DNA of 41,177 nucleotides, taken from an uncultured Holdemania sp. Its GTDB lineage: Bacteria; Bacillota_I; Bacilli_A; Erysipelotrichales; Erysipelotrichaceae. Positions within the stretch are counted from its first letter, which is position 1, and each line of letters opens with the position of its first letter. The position numbers and the translations under genes were made by a program. Below the pieces are notes generated by a model, which made no database searches, was not told where the DNA came from, and saw only the letters and a program-made list of their open reading frames with translations. The DNA lies in assembly GCA_947037125.1 (NCBI GenBank), contig CAMQTJ010000013.1, positions 1 through 41,177 of the forward strand, written 5' to 3'. Below are positions 23,076 through 35,841 of the stretch, piece after piece.

Positions 23076-24824
23076 ATGATAAATAAAAGATTAATTAAAC
23101 TAGTACCATATGCAAAGATTCATATTTTAAAAAGTGTATTATTTCAATGGCTTACACTGCTATGTAATATTGTGATAATGATTTTCTTATCAATTATTAT
23201 TTCTAATTTAGTTAATTTTAATAGTTTATCTGATTCAAATGAGATGTATACAATAATAATTGCTTCAACTTTAGTAATTACTATTTGTATTTTGGCACGC
23301 TTTATATTTACAATTTTAGCATCAATACAAAGTTACAAGGCATCAAAATCAGTTAAAAGAATATTAAGAGAATTGGTATATAAACAATTATTGAAAACTG
23401 GTAGTATTTACAAAAAAGAACTATCTACAGCATCAGTTATACAAGTTAGTGTTGAAGGAATAGAACAACTCGAAACATATTTTGGTAATTATTTACCACA
23501 ATTTTTTTACTCAATGCTTGCTCCAATTACACTATTCATATTATTATCATTTGTAAGTTTCAAAGTTGCTATTATTCTATTGTTATGTGTTCCACTTATT
23601 CCAATTTCAATTATTTTTATACAAAAGATAGCAAAAAAATTACTTGCGAAATACTGGGACAAATATACAACATTAAGTGATAATTTTCTAGAAAATCTTC
23701 AAGGAATTAATACACTTAAGATTTATCAATGTGACGAATATAAACATAAGCAAATGAATAAAAACGCTGAAGAATTTAGGAAAATAACAATGAAAGTTTT
23801 AACTATGCAATTAAATTCGATAATTATTATGGATATAGTTGCTTATGGTGGAGCTAGTTTAGGAATTATATTAGCACTAATTCAATTTTCTAATAATGAT
23901 TTAAGTTTATTTTCAACTATTTTGATTATGTTATTAGCGGTAGATTTCTTTTTACCTTTAAGATTATTAGGTAGTTACTTTCACATAGCGATGAACGGTA
24001 TGGCAGCTAGCAAAAAACTATTTGAAATAATCGATTTAACAATTCAAAATGAAAAAACTAATTTAATTTCAAATTATAATATAATAATTGAAAACTTATC
24101 TTTTTCTTATGATACCAAAATAAATACACTACATGAAGTAAACCTTGTCATACCAGAAAATACTTATATATCAATCGTTGGTAAAAGTGGAAGTGGTAAA
24201 TCAACTTTAGCCTCTTTGCTTTCTAATATTAATACAAACTATAGTGGTAGTATTAAAGTTGGCAATATCCAACTTAACACAATTAATCATGAATCAATAT
24301 CAAAAACTATCACAATGATTGGATCGAATAGTTACATATTCAAAGGAAGTATAAGAGATAATTTATTGATAGGCAATAAATTTTCTACAGATATTAATAT
24401 GTGGGAAGTTTTAGATCAAGTTAATTTATCAGATTTTTTAAAAAATGAAAATGGTTTAAGCACGATGATATCTGAAAATGGAAATAATTTATCTGGTGGC
24501 CAATGTCAACGTTTAGCATTAGCAAGAGCCTTATTACATGATAGTAAAATTTATATATTTGATGAAGCTACAAGTAATATAGATATAGAGAGTGAAGCAC
24601 ATATTATGGATGTTATTAAAAAATTATCAACGCATAAAACTGTCATAGTAATTTCACATCGTCTAGCTAATGTAATTAATTCGGATAATATTTATATGCT
24701 TGCTGATGGGCTAATTGTCGAAAATGGCACTCACAAAAAACTACTAAAAAATAAGAAAGAATATTCAAAATTATATTATGCCCAGCAAGATTTAGAATGT
24801 ACAAAAGGTGACTTATATGAATAA
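23076..24824 (+). CDS. ABC exporter half-transporter, CydD-like
   Basis: 582 residues: six membrane helices in the first 310, then an ATPase domain. Visible: Walker A VGKSGSGKST, signature LSGGQCQRLALARAL, Walker B IYIFDEATSNID with the catalytic Glu, and the switch His in VISHRLAN. The Q-loop reads MIGSNSYIFKG, so the usual Gln is Ser. The pairing with the next gene and overall pattern resemble CydD of the CydDC heterodimer, which moves thiols/haem-related compounds and supports cytochrome bd. Other heterodimeric exporters are possible. Its stop overlaps the next gene by eight bases. Predicted operon promoter and palindrome lie upstream. Confidence 0.82.
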   Translation: MINKRLIKLVPYAKIHILKSVLFQWLTLLCNIVIMIFLSIIISNLVNFNSLSDSNEMYTIIIASTLVITICILARFIFTILASIQSYKASKSVKRILRELVYKQLLKTGSIYKKELSTASVIQVSVEGIEQLETYFGNYLPQFFYSMLAPITLFILLSFVSFKVAIILLLCVPLIPISIIFIQKIAKKLLAKYWDKYTTLSDNFLENLQGINTLKIYQCDEYKHKQMNKNAEEFRKITMKVLTMQLNSIIIMDIVAYGGASLGIILALIQFSNNDLSLFSTILIMLLAVDFFLPLRLLGSYFHIAMNGMAASKKLFEIIDLTIQNEKTNLISNYNIIIENLSFSYDTKINTLHEVNLVIPENTYISIVGKSGSGKSTLASLLSNINTNYSGSIKVGNIQLNTINHESISKTITMIGSNSYIFKGSIRDNLLIGNKFSTDINMWEVLDQVNLSDFLKNENGLSTMISENGNNLSGGQCQRLALARALLHDSKIYIFDEATSNIDIESEAHIMDVIKKLSTHKTVIVISHRLANVINSDNIYMLADGLIVENGTHKKLLKNKKEYSKLYYAQQDLECTKGDLYE

Positions 24825-26460
24825 TTTTACTGTAATGATGCGACTTTTAAAACTTGTTAAACCGTTAACTTTTTATATTTTTGTAGCCGTTGTAACTGGA
24901 GTTTTAGGATTTTTATGTGCAAGTTTTATTACAGTATTTGCAGGATTTGGTCTATTAAGCATCATGGGACTCAATAATTTTACATTACAATCAATATTTA
25001 TCATTATTTCTATCTTTGCGGTTTCGCGAGGTATTTTGCATTACATTGAACAGGCATGCAATCACTATATTGCATTTAGAATTTTAGCACTAATTAGAGA
25101 TAAAGTATTCGAAGCTATCCGAAGATTATCGCCTGCAAAACTAGACAACGAAAATAAAGGTAATCTAGTTGCTCTTGTAACAAGTGATATTGAATTATTA
25201 GAAGTATTTTATGCCCATACAATTTCACCTTTAATTATTTCTTTAATAACTACAACTATCATGGTTTGTTTTATCGGTTATTACCATATCACTTTAGGAA
25301 TTATTTCTTTATTAGCATATATTATCGTCGGAATTATTATACCGATAACTGCTTCAAAAATGACAAAAAAAGTAGGTTTATTATATAGAAATGATTTTGG
25401 TAACATGAATTCATATTTTTTAGATAGTTTAAGAGGTATTCAAGAAGTAATTCAATTTAATAATGGTGAGCAAAGAATAAATGGGATAAATAATCAAAGT
25501 GACAAAATGGAAAGTTCATTTTATCATCTTAAGAGAATTTCAGGTGTTACTGTTGCCTTTACCGGATCAATAATATTGGCTTTTACAATTATATTACTAC
25601 TATTTTCAAGCACATTATATATCAACAATCAAATCAATTTTGATGCAGTTGTCATAACAACACTAATATTACTTACCTCTTTCGGTTCGGTAATCTCACT
25701 TGCAAATCTTGGCAGTGGTTTATCTACCACACTTGCTAGTGGAAATAGAGTTTTAAATCTTTTGGATGAACAACCAATTGTTAAGGAAGTTAATAATGGT
25801 GAGGATATTAAATTTACAAGTGCTAATATAAATAAGATTAATTTTTCTTATGACAAAGAAATTATACTAAAAGAATTATCTTTAAATATTATACCAAATA
25901 AAATAAATGGAATTATCGGAAAATCTGGGAGTGGTAAATCAACAATTTTAAAACTATTAATGAGATTTAGAGATGTAGATAGTGGCTCTGTTGTTATTTC
26001 TTCAAAAAACATTCAAAATATTAATACAAAAAGTTTACGTAATTCCCAAAGTTTCGTTACACAACATACTCAAATTTTTCACGATACTATTGAAAACAAC
26101 ATTAAAATCGCAAATATTTCAGCAACCTATGAGCAAGTTGTATCTGCTGCAAAAAAAGCATCGTTGCATGAATTTATAATTCAACTACCAAATTCTTACA
26201 AAACTATAATTGGCGAACTTGGTGATAATTTATCAGGTGGAGAAAGACAAAGAATAGGAATAGCTAGAGCTTTTTTACACGATGCTCCCTTACTATTATT
26301 AGACGAGCCCACAAGTAATCTTGATAGTTTAAATGAGGCAGTTATTCTTAAATCTTTGAAGCAAGATACAAATAGAACTATAGTTATTGTTTCACATCGA
26401 CTATCAACATTAAATATTGCAGATAATCTATATATTTGTGAAAGTAGTAGAAAAAGTTAG
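24817..26460 (+). CDS. ABC exporter half-transporter, CydC-like
   Basis: 547 residues from the ATG at 24817, six bases after AAAGGTGA; a GTG three codons earlier overlaps that ribosome site. Six membrane helices, then Walker A GKSGSGKSTIL, Q-loop with Gln (SFVTQHTQIFHDTI), signature LSGGERQRIGIARAF, Walker B LLLLDEPTSNLD, and VSHRLS. All catalytic residues are present, unlike its partner, whose Q-loop is altered. Most like CydC. The C-terminus is short, ending soon after the switch His. It shares a base with the next gene (TAGTG). Confidence 0.82.
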   Translation: MNNFTVMMRLLKLVKPLTFYIFVAVVTGVLGFLCASFITVFAGFGLLSIMGLNNFTLQSIFIIISIFAVSRGILHYIEQACNHYIAFRILALIRDKVFEAIRRLSPAKLDNENKGNLVALVTSDIELLEVFYAHTISPLIISLITTTIMVCFIGYYHITLGIISLLAYIIVGIIIPITASKMTKKVGLLYRNDFGNMNSYFLDSLRGIQEVIQFNNGEQRINGINNQSDKMESSFYHLKRISGVTVAFTGSIILAFTIILLLFSSTLYINNQINFDAVVITTLILLTSFGSVISLANLGSGLSTTLASGNRVLNLLDEQPIVKEVNNGEDIKFTSANINKINFSYDKEIILKELSLNIIPNKINGIIGKSGSGKSTILKLLMRFRDVDSGSVVISSKNIQNINTKSLRNSQSFVTQHTQIFHDTIENNIKIANISATYEQVVSAAKKASLHEFIIQLPNSYKTIIGELGDNLSGGERQRIGIARAFLHDAPLLLLDEPTSNLDSLNEAVILKSLKQDTNRTIVIVSHRLSTLNIADNLYICESSRKS

Positions 26461-26774
26461 TGAATAAAAAAGAAAAAGAACAACAAATTGTTGAATTAAT
26501 GATTAATTTATATTGCCGTAAAAAACACAAAAATAAAAAACTTTGTAGAGAATGTCAAAATCTATTAGATTATGCTAATTTAAAAATTTCAAAATGTCCA
26601 TTTATTGATACAAAAACTTTTTGTTCAAATTGTTCAGTTCATTGTTATCAAGAAAACTATAGAATTAAAATTAGGCGTATTATGAAATATTGTGGACCTT
26701 TCATGATATTCTTTCATCCAATTATAGCTATAAAACACTTATTATCAACAATAAAAGAAAGGAAAAAGTATTAA
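26460..26774 (+). CDS. YgbA-type nitrous-oxide-stimulated promoter family protein
   Basis: 104 residues. Start GTG (26460-26462) shares its G with the TAG of the ABC gene; there is no clear ribosome site, so translational coupling is likely. Eight Cys occur in pairs: LYCRKKH, LCREC, KCPF and FCSNCSVHCY, then the conserved MKYCGPFM and HPIIAIKHL. This pattern matches the YgbA_NO family, linked in enterobacteria to nitric-oxide-responsive promoters. A metal or iron-sulfur site is plausible from the Cys. Cytosolic or membrane-associated. Molecular function is not established. Confidence 0.85.
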   Translation: MNKKEKEQQIVELMINLYCRKKHKNKKLCRECQNLLDYANLKISKCPFIDTKTFCSNCSVHCYQENYRIKIRRIMKYCGPFMIFFHPIIAIKHLLSTIKERKKY

Positions 26775-26778
26775 TATT

Positions 26779-27156
26779 ATGAATCTAAAAAAAATTATTT
26801 ATGTTTTAATTGGAACTTTTAGTATTGTTATTGGAGCTATAGGAGCAATCGTTCCATTACTGCCATCTTTTCCATTTCTTCTTTTAGCAACATGTTGCTT
26901 TGGTAAAAGTAGTGATAAATTAGACCATAGATTTAAGTCATCTACACTATATAAAAATAATCTAGAATCTTATGTAACCGGTAATGGTATGTATATGAAA
27001 GTTAAAATAAAAATTCTAATTATGATAACAATTTTACTAACTTTTGGATTTATAATGATGAATGATATCTTTATTGGTAGACTTGTTATTATTATAGTTT
27101 GGCTGTTTCATATTTATTATTTTTCACTTAAAGTTAAAACAATTAAAAAAGGCTAA
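26779..27156 (+). CDS. YbaN / DUF454 inner-membrane protein
   Basis: 125 residues, ATG at 26779 with AAAGGAAAAAG upstream, five bases after the YgbA stop. GAIGAIVPLLPSFPFLLLAT, then CCFGKSSDKLDHRFKSSTLY and NLESYVTGNGMYMKVKIKIL are the DUF454 signature. Three predicted membrane helices. The family is of uncertain function and often occurs with respiration or haem-related genes. Last gene of the four-gene operon, closed by a strong terminator. Confidence 0.9.
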   Translation: MNLKKIIYVLIGTFSIVIGAIGAIVPLLPSFPFLLLATCCFGKSSDKLDHRFKSSTLYKNNLESYVTGNGMYMKVKIKILIMITILLTFGFIMMNDIFIGRLVIIIVWLFHIYYFSLKVKTIKKG

Positions 27157-27182
27157 TTCCTAATTTTGGAAATAGCCTTTTT
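27146..27182. terminator. Bidirectional terminator between the ABC operon and gatB
   Basis: AAAAAGGCTAATTCC (27146-27160) and GGAAATAGCCTTTTT (27168-27182) pair with a small mismatch; both flanks are A/T tracts suited to either strand. Confidence 0.85.
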
Positions 27183-27186
27183 ATCA

Positions 27187-28611
27187 TTAATAATTTTTTA
27201 TTTGCGCACTAACTAATTGATTAGCCATTGAAGGGTTTGCTTGTCCCTTTGATCTTTTCATAACTTGACCAACTAAAAATCCAATTGCACGATCTTTACC
27301 ATTTTTAAAATCTTCAATTGATTGAGGATTATCATTTAATACATCAATAACTATTTGAAGGATTGCACCTTCATCACTAATTTGTTTCATACCAGATGAT
27401 TTAACTAGTTCAATACAATTTTCACCATCTACAACCTGAGCAAAAATTTGTTTAGCCTGTTTTCCTGATATTTCTTTTTTAGTAATCATATTAATCAAAT
27501 TCGCAAAGTTTTTACTATCACACTTCATTGTTGCAATAGATTGATTTGTTTTAGAAAGTTGGGCAATTAATTCCGATATTATCCAGTTAGCACATATTTT
27601 ACCATCATCACAATCTTGCATTACTAATTCATAAAAATCAGCTAACAATTTATTCGAAACTAATACATTAGCATCATATTCTTCAAGAGCATAAACATCA
27701 TGATAACGTACACGTCTTGCATCAGGTAATTCAGGTAAATTATTTACTATTTCATTAACCCAATCTAATGGTAATCTTATTGGGAAAATATTTGGTTCAG
27801 GAAAATACTTGTAATCAACATTACCCTCTTTTTTACGCATAGATACAGTAGACTTAGTCGTTTCATCAAATCTTCTAGTTTCTTGAACTATTAGTTCAGC
27901 ATTATCTAGCATGTCACTTTGTCTTGAAATTTCAAACTCTACAGCTTTTAAAACATTACTTAAAGAATTTAAGTTTTTAATTTCAACTTTTGTACCAAGC
28001 TTTTCAGCATCTTGTTTCATAAGTGAAATATTAATATCACAACGCATCGATCCTTGTTCCATCTTAACATCACTAACTCCAAGATATAATAAAATCTCTT
28101 GAATTTTACTAATATAAGCAACAGCTTCAACACCACTTGTCATATCAGGATCAGAAACGATTTCTACTAATGGAGTACCTGCACGATTGTAATCGATTAA
28201 AGTTTCATCATTAAAATGAAATTGCTTTGCTGTATCTTCTTCCATATGTAGACGTTCAATATTTATACGTTTGCTATTTCCATCAACATTTATGTCAATA
28301 AACCCATTTCTTCCAATTGGATGAAATTGTTGAGTAATTTGATAACCCTTTGGTAAATCAGTATAAAAATAATTCTTACGATCAAATTTAACTAATGTAT
28401 CAATTTCCAAATTAAATGCACTACATGCCATAATTGCATATTTTATAGCATTTTTATTAACACATGGTAAAGTACCAGGATGTGCTAAATCAACTTCATT
28501 AACACAACTATTAGGTGTTTGTGCAAATGATAAAGGTGCTGATGAAAACATTTTTGTTTTTGTTTTTAATTCACAATGAATTTCAATTCCTATAACTACT
28601 TTGTATGCCAT
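27187..28611 (-). CDS. gatB: Asp/Glu-tRNA amidotransferase subunit GatB
   Basis: 474 residues. Starts MAYKVVIGIEIHCELKT, the typical N-terminus. DLPKGYQITQQFHPIG, MEEDTAKQFH, DYNRAGTPLVEIVSDPDM and MRCDINISL are the GatB catalytic cradle, which phosphorylates the mischarged Glu/Asp-tRNA before ammonia transfer. The C-terminal YqeY-like tail ends SKGQANPSMANQLV. It works with GatA and GatC to make Gln-tRNA and Asn-tRNA in the cytosol. One base separates it from gatA. Confidence 0.98.
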   Translation of the reverse strand: MAYKVVIGIEIHCELKTKTKMFSSAPLSFAQTPNSCVNEVDLAHPGTLPCVNKNAIKYAIMACSAFNLEIDTLVKFDRKNYFYTDLPKGYQITQQFHPIGRNGFIDINVDGNSKRINIERLHMEEDTAKQFHFNDETLIDYNRAGTPLVEIVSDPDMTSGVEAVAYISKIQEILLYLGVSDVKMEQGSMRCDINISLMKQDAEKLGTKVEIKNLNSLSNVLKAVEFEISRQSDMLDNAELIVQETRRFDETTKSTVSMRKKEGNVDYKYFPEPNIFPIRLPLDWVNEIVNNLPELPDARRVRYHDVYALEEYDANVLVSNKLLADFYELVMQDCDDGKICANWIISELIAQLSKTNQSIATMKCDSKNFANLINMITKKEISGKQAKQIFAQVVDGENCIELVKSSGMKQISDEGAILQIVIDVLNDNPQSIEDFKNGKDRAIGFLVGQVMKRSKGQANPSMANQLVSAQIKNY

Positions 28612-28612
28612 A

Positions 28613-30028
28613 TTAATTACCTGCCTTCATAGCTTTAAAATCATTACATAGTTCATGAGTATAAGCCAAGTTTAAAAGATTACCTTCATCAAATTTATGC
28701 GCAGTAAAATTTATCCCCACCGGCATTTTATCAACAAATCCCATAGGCACACTAATTGATGGATAACCGGTAAAATTACTAATAATCATGTGATTTTCAG
28801 CAACTAAATATTCATCTGATAATTGATCTAAATGTTTGTCATCTAATAAGGGCGCAATACTTGCACTAGCAGGTGCACAAACAAAATCAAAGTCCTTTAA
28901 TACTTTATCATATTCTTCTACAATTAAACGTCTAACTTTTTGAGCTTGTTTAAATAACTTCTCTTGATTCTCTACAAATAAACCATAACTACCAATTACA
29001 AACCTTTTACGAATTAATGGACCAAATCCATTAGTTCTTGATTTTATCATAATTTGTTCAGAAGTCTGTGATTCAACCTGATTTCCATAGCAAATTCCAT
29101 TTAAATTAGCATGATTAGCAGTTGCTTCACAGTTTGCAATTAAGTAATAAGTAGGTAAAATTGCAAGCATTAACTTTTCATTTAAAATTACCTCTTCTAC
29201 AATGGCACCTTGTTGTTTTAATTTTTCAATTGATTCATTAAAACATTTTAAAACATCAACATTACTAATATTATCAGTAACATTTTTTAATATTGCGATT
29301 TTTTTACCTTTGATATCACCTGATAAAAATTCACTATAATTATCAACAGGTTCATAACTTGATGTCATATCTAAATCATCACGCCCAGCTAAAACTTCTA
29401 ATGCTATTGCAGCATCTTTTACATTAGATGTAAAGCACCCAACATGATCAAGTGATGATGAGTATGGAATAATTCCATAACGCGAAATACGACCATATGT
29501 AGGCTTTAAACCAACACAACCACAAAATGCTGCCGGTTTACGAATAGAGTCACCAGTATCAGATCCGATTGCCATACTAACAACACCTTTACCAACTAAA
29601 GATGCACTACCACCTGATGAACCACCAGACATTCTATTAGTATCATACGGATTTTTAACACTACCTGTAGCTGCAGTTAAATTTGTTCCGCCCATCGCTA
29701 ATTCATCCATTGATGATTTACCAATTATAATTGCCCCTGCATCTTTTAATTTAGTAACAATAGTTGCATCATAAATTGGAACATAATTTTCCAACATTTT
29801 ACTAGATGCTGTAGTCTTGATTCCTTTAGTGTTAACATTATCTTTTAAAACAATAGGAACACCAAACATCTTACCACTTTTATGCATATTCATATTTTCT
29901 AATTGATCATTATAATCAACAAAAGTAACCATAGCATTTAATTCTTCTTGAACATTTTTCGCAAAATTGTACGCATCACTAATTCTTTTTAAAACTATTT
30001 CTTCATTTAACATTACATTTTCACCCAT
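28613..30028 (-). CDS. gatA: Asp/Glu-tRNA amidotransferase subunit GatA
   Basis: 471 residues. The ATG at 30026-30028 follows AAGGTGG and shares one base with the gatC stop (TAATG). Amidase signature: VPIVLKDNVNTKG (catalytic Lys), GGSSGGSA (cis-Ser) and IGSDTGDSIRKPA (nucleophile Ser). The common GGSIR appears as GDSIR, a variant I believe occurs in related low-GC lineages. It hydrolyses Gln to supply ammonia through the tunnel to GatB. Encoded within the conserved gatCAB order. Confidence 0.98.
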   Translation of the reverse strand: MGENVMLNEEIVLKRISDAYNFAKNVQEELNAMVTFVDYNDQLENMNMHKSGKMFGVPIVLKDNVNTKGIKTTASSKMLENYVPIYDATIVTKLKDAGAIIIGKSSMDELAMGGTNLTAATGSVKNPYDTNRMSGGSSGGSASLVGKGVVSMAIGSDTGDSIRKPAAFCGCVGLKPTYGRISRYGIIPYSSSLDHVGCFTSNVKDAAIALEVLAGRDDLDMTSSYEPVDNYSEFLSGDIKGKKIAILKNVTDNISNVDVLKCFNESIEKLKQQGAIVEEVILNEKLMLAILPTYYLIANCEATANHANLNGICYGNQVESQTSEQIMIKSRTNGFGPLIRKRFVIGSYGLFVENQEKLFKQAQKVRRLIVEEYDKVLKDFDFVCAPASASIAPLLDDKHLDQLSDEYLVAENHMIISNFTGYPSISVPMGFVDKMPVGINFTAHKFDEGNLLNLAYTHELCNDFKAMKAGN

Positions 30029-30318
30029 TATTTTACCACCTTCGGAACTAAAATATGTCCACTTTTAACTTTAAATGCATTACTAATTGCATCCTTTTGT
30101 GATATCACATTAACTACTTCATCTTCTCTTAAAAATGTTGTTTCTTCTTCAAAAGGATAAATCATTTCTAAAACACCTGAAGTATCAATTGATTGTAATA
30201 ATTCTAATTGTTGAGATAACACATCAAATTCATCAATTATATCATTAACCTCATCTTCACTTAATTCAAACATTAAATCTTTAGCTAAAACATTAATATA
30301 TTCTTTATTTAAACTCAT
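30028..30318 (-). CDS. gatC: Asp/Glu-tRNA amidotransferase subunit GatC
   Basis: 96 residues, ATG six bases after AGGAG. Pattern: LAKDLMFELSEDEVNDIIDE, then LELLQSIDTSGVLEMIYPFE and the closing KVKSGHILVPKVVK, the family's C-terminal clasp that holds GatA and GatB. It starts nine bases after the camS stop, so it belongs to the ligA-camS-gatCAB operon. Confidence 0.96.
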   Translation of the reverse strand: MSLNKEYINVLAKDLMFELSEDEVNDIIDEFDVLSQQLELLQSIDTSGVLEMIYPFEEETTFLREDEVVNVISQKDAISNAFKVKSGHILVPKVVK

Positions 30319-30327
30319 CGTTTTCTC

Positions 30328-33687
<3,360 letters not shown>

Positions 33688-33713
33688 AAAAAGCAATAAT
33701 TAAATTGCTTTTT
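33688..33713 (-). terminator. Terminator of the SpoVT-like gene
   Basis: AAAAAGCAAT (33688-33697) / ATTGCTTTTT (33704-33713), perfect stem, six-base loop; T tract on the minus strand. Confidence 0.8.
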
Positions 33714-33721
33714 ATTTGATG

Positions 33722-34243
33722 TTATCCACAAATTATATCAGATGTATATTTAAGTAAAGCATCTATTACCATATTTTGATTTACATCTATTTCTGAATCT
33801 TGCTGATTATCTACAATAATAAATAATCCATTATCTACAACCAATATTTTTTTAACCATATACTCATTATCTCTGTCTAATAAATATAATGGGTTTTCAT
33901 TCAGTGTACTATCATAACTATCATTACTTGCAATAAACATACATAGTTTATTGTAAGATTTTTTCTTTATTTTTTTAGTTACTATCTTGCTTGAGGTTAT
34001 AACGATACTATCATTAATCATAAAACAACAATCCATCCCTGTAATTTTCGCAACATTTAAGCAAAAATTTTCATGAATACTACTATACTGTTCGTCCATG
34101 ACTTTTTTAATTGTAATTGAATCTTCATCTAAGTAAAAATCTACTTCATCACCAAAATCAATATTTAATTTATATCTAAAACTCTTAGGGATTACAATTC
34201 TACCAAATGAATCGACTTTTCTAACTATCTCTGTCTTATTCAT
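33722..34243 (-). CDS. SpoVT/AbrB-family transcriptional regulator
   Basis: 173 residues, ATG after AAGGAG. N-terminal AbrB swapped-hairpin: IVRKVDSFGRIVIPKSFRYK, then LNIDFGDEVDFYLDEDSI. The remaining about 115 residues form a GAF-like domain of the SpoVT kind (NVAKITGMDCCFMINDSI ... KYTSDIICG). In spore formers SpoVT modulates late forespore genes. The overall length equals SpoVT, but the C-terminus is divergent, and whether this organism sporulates cannot be told here. Transition-state regulator is the safer description. Single gene with its own terminator. Confidence 0.8.
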   Translation of the reverse strand: MNKTEIVRKVDSFGRIVIPKSFRYKLNIDFGDEVDFYLDEDSITIKKVMDEQYSSIHENFCLNVAKITGMDCCFMINDSIVITSSKIVTKKIKKKSYNKLCMFIASNDSYDSTLNENPLYLLDRDNEYMVKKILVVDNGLFIIVDNQQDSEIDVNQNMVIDALLKYTSDIICG

Positions 34244-34486
34244 TTTACAGCTCCTTCCAATGGTTTTATCCTTATTTTAAATACCTCATAAATGCACTAT
34301 TTTATAAGTATATTTCATTTAATAAGATTACCACTATCAATTAATATTACAATAAATCAAACTTATTTACAATATTTTTTACCAAAATAAATTAATTTAT
34401 TTGTGAATTAATGCGCTTTAATTTCATCTGAAAAGTTGATTTACTTTATTAAAATACGTAATATCTCCTAATTACCAGTAATTTAG

Positions 34487-34924
34487 TTATTGATAAGGAT
34501 CAATTAATTCTACTAAATTATCTAAGAATTTATTAACGACATCATTAGTTCTTTTACTAGGACCTTTTGTCCTAACACCACTTTTTCTAAGTTTTGCAGA
34601 TGAAAATCGTGACATCAATAAACCATCGATATTAAAATCATTCACAATTAAGCCACTCGGATTTAATACTTTAGAACCTTTTGATAAACATAAGGCAGAT
34701 AACCCATAATCTTGAGTAATTACGATATCTTCTTTATCGACAACTTTTATCAACATTAAATCACAACTATCACTACCAACATCACATTTAATTACTTTAT
34801 AATAACAATCATTCATATTGTGACTATAATCTGTAAATACTAACATTTCTAAATTATAATCACTTGCAATATCACTAATTTGACTTAAGTTCGGACAAGC
34901 ATCACCGTCTACTATTATTTTCAT
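34487..34924 (-). CDS. YaiI/YqxD family protein (DUF188)
   Basis: 145 residues, ATG with AAGG/GGTG upstream. MKIIVDGDACPN (family usually VDADACP), DIVITQDYGLSALCLSKGSKVLNPSG and the tail SGVRTKGPSKRTNDVVNKFLDNL fit DUF188 from end to end. The family has a PIN-like nuclease fold with conserved Asp residues; activity is not established. It is divergent from the MerR gene. Confidence 0.93.
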   Translation of the reverse strand: MKIIVDGDACPNLSQISDIASDYNLEMLVFTDYSHNMNDCYYKVIKCDVGSDSCDLMLIKVVDKEDIVITQDYGLSALCLSKGSKVLNPSGLIVNDFNIDGLLMSRFSSAKLRKSGVRTKGPSKRTNDVVNKFLDNLVELIDPYQ

Positions 34925-34991
34925 ATATTCACCAATCCTTAGCTATATTATAAATTAATCTTAATCAATATACAAAGGATATTAATATTTA

Positions 34992-35000
34992 TGATATAAT
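34992..35000 (+). promoter_or_regulatory. Extended -10 promoter of the MerR gene
   Basis: TGATATAAT (34992-35000), a TGn-TATAAT extended -10. The predicted start near 35007 leaves a leader of only a few bases before AAGGATGG. Confidence 0.5.
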
Positions 35001-35010
35001 TTTTATAAGG

Positions 35011-35841
35011 ATGGATAAAATTTTGAAAAATGATAATATAAAATATTATGTAGCTGATGTATGTAAGATGCTACGAATTACCGAAGGAACTTTAAGATTT
35101 TATGAGAAAAAAGGATTGATTAAAAGTCATAAAGTAAATGAAGATAGTAAAAAATATTATACGTTTAGGGACTTTAATACAATTCTTAGTATAAGAGAAT
35201 ATCGTAATATGAATTTTTCTTTATCAAAATCAGGTGACTTGATGCAACAAACAAATTTAGAAAGTATTAATAATGAATTAGGTATGCAAATTATTAACAT
35301 TAATAACGAAATTAATGAATTAAAAAACACATTAAACAATATAGAAATAAAAAAGAATAAGTTAAATAATCCTTTTAGATTATTATGGAATTATGAAATA
35401 AGAGATCTATCAGCAATATATTTTTTATCTTGTCAAAATTTAGAAAAATGTTTAGAATCGAAAGAATTAAAATCCTCAACTCAAAAATGGTTTGAATTAC
35501 ATCAAAATTCTAAAACATGTTCAAAGATCTTTTATGATCAGGAAAAAGAATTAGTTTTACCTCAACTAGGATTTTATATTGATGCAAAAGAATTTGATGA
35601 AAACACACCAAATTTCACATCATTATATTATTATTCACAACAAAAATGCTTATACACACTTATCAAAATCACTAAGTTTGATAAAAATATCGAAAGTTTT
35701 TTTAACTCACTAAAGCCATTATTAGATTATATGCAAGCAAATAATTATATATTAACAAATGATATGTTCGCTTTTAAACTAATAACCCTTAATCAAAATG
35801 GTCAAAATGATTATTATGAAGTTTATGCACCAATAGCTTAA
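35011..35841 (+). CDS. MerR-family transcriptional regulator
   Basis: 276 residues from ATG (35011), which overlaps the ribosome site AAGGATGG; the in-frame TTG at 35023 has better spacing and may be the true start. N-terminal MerR winged helix: YVADVCKMLRITEGTLRFYE, KKGLI, then KKYYTFRDFNTIL. A coiled coil follows (INNELGMQIININNEINELK), then an about 140-residue effector domain with an aromatic-rich end, GyrI-like in pattern but not assigned. MerR dimers twist promoters with over-long spacers; the gene downstream has exactly such a promoter. Predicted activator of the flavin reductase lipoprotein. Ligand unknown. Confidence 0.88.
   Translation: MDKILKNDNIKYYVADVCKMLRITEGTLRFYEKKGLIKSHKVNEDSKKYYTFRDFNTILSIREYRNMNFSLSKSGDLMQQTNLESINNELGMQIININNEINELKNTLNNIEIKKNKLNNPFRLLWNYEIRDLSAIYFLSCQNLEKCLESKELKSSTQKWFELHQNSKTCSKIFYDQEKELVLPQLGFYIDAKEFDENTPNFTSLYYYSQQKCLYTLIKITKFDKNIESFFNSLKPLLDYMQANNYILTNDMFAFKLITLNQNGQNDYYEVYAPIA

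Noticed and set aside
29545-29580. Loss of the GatA nucleophile motif (GDSIR instead of GGSIR)
   Set aside because: The catalytic Ser, cis-Ser and Lys are all present, and I recall the Asp variant in other low-GC lineages, so the enzyme should be active.
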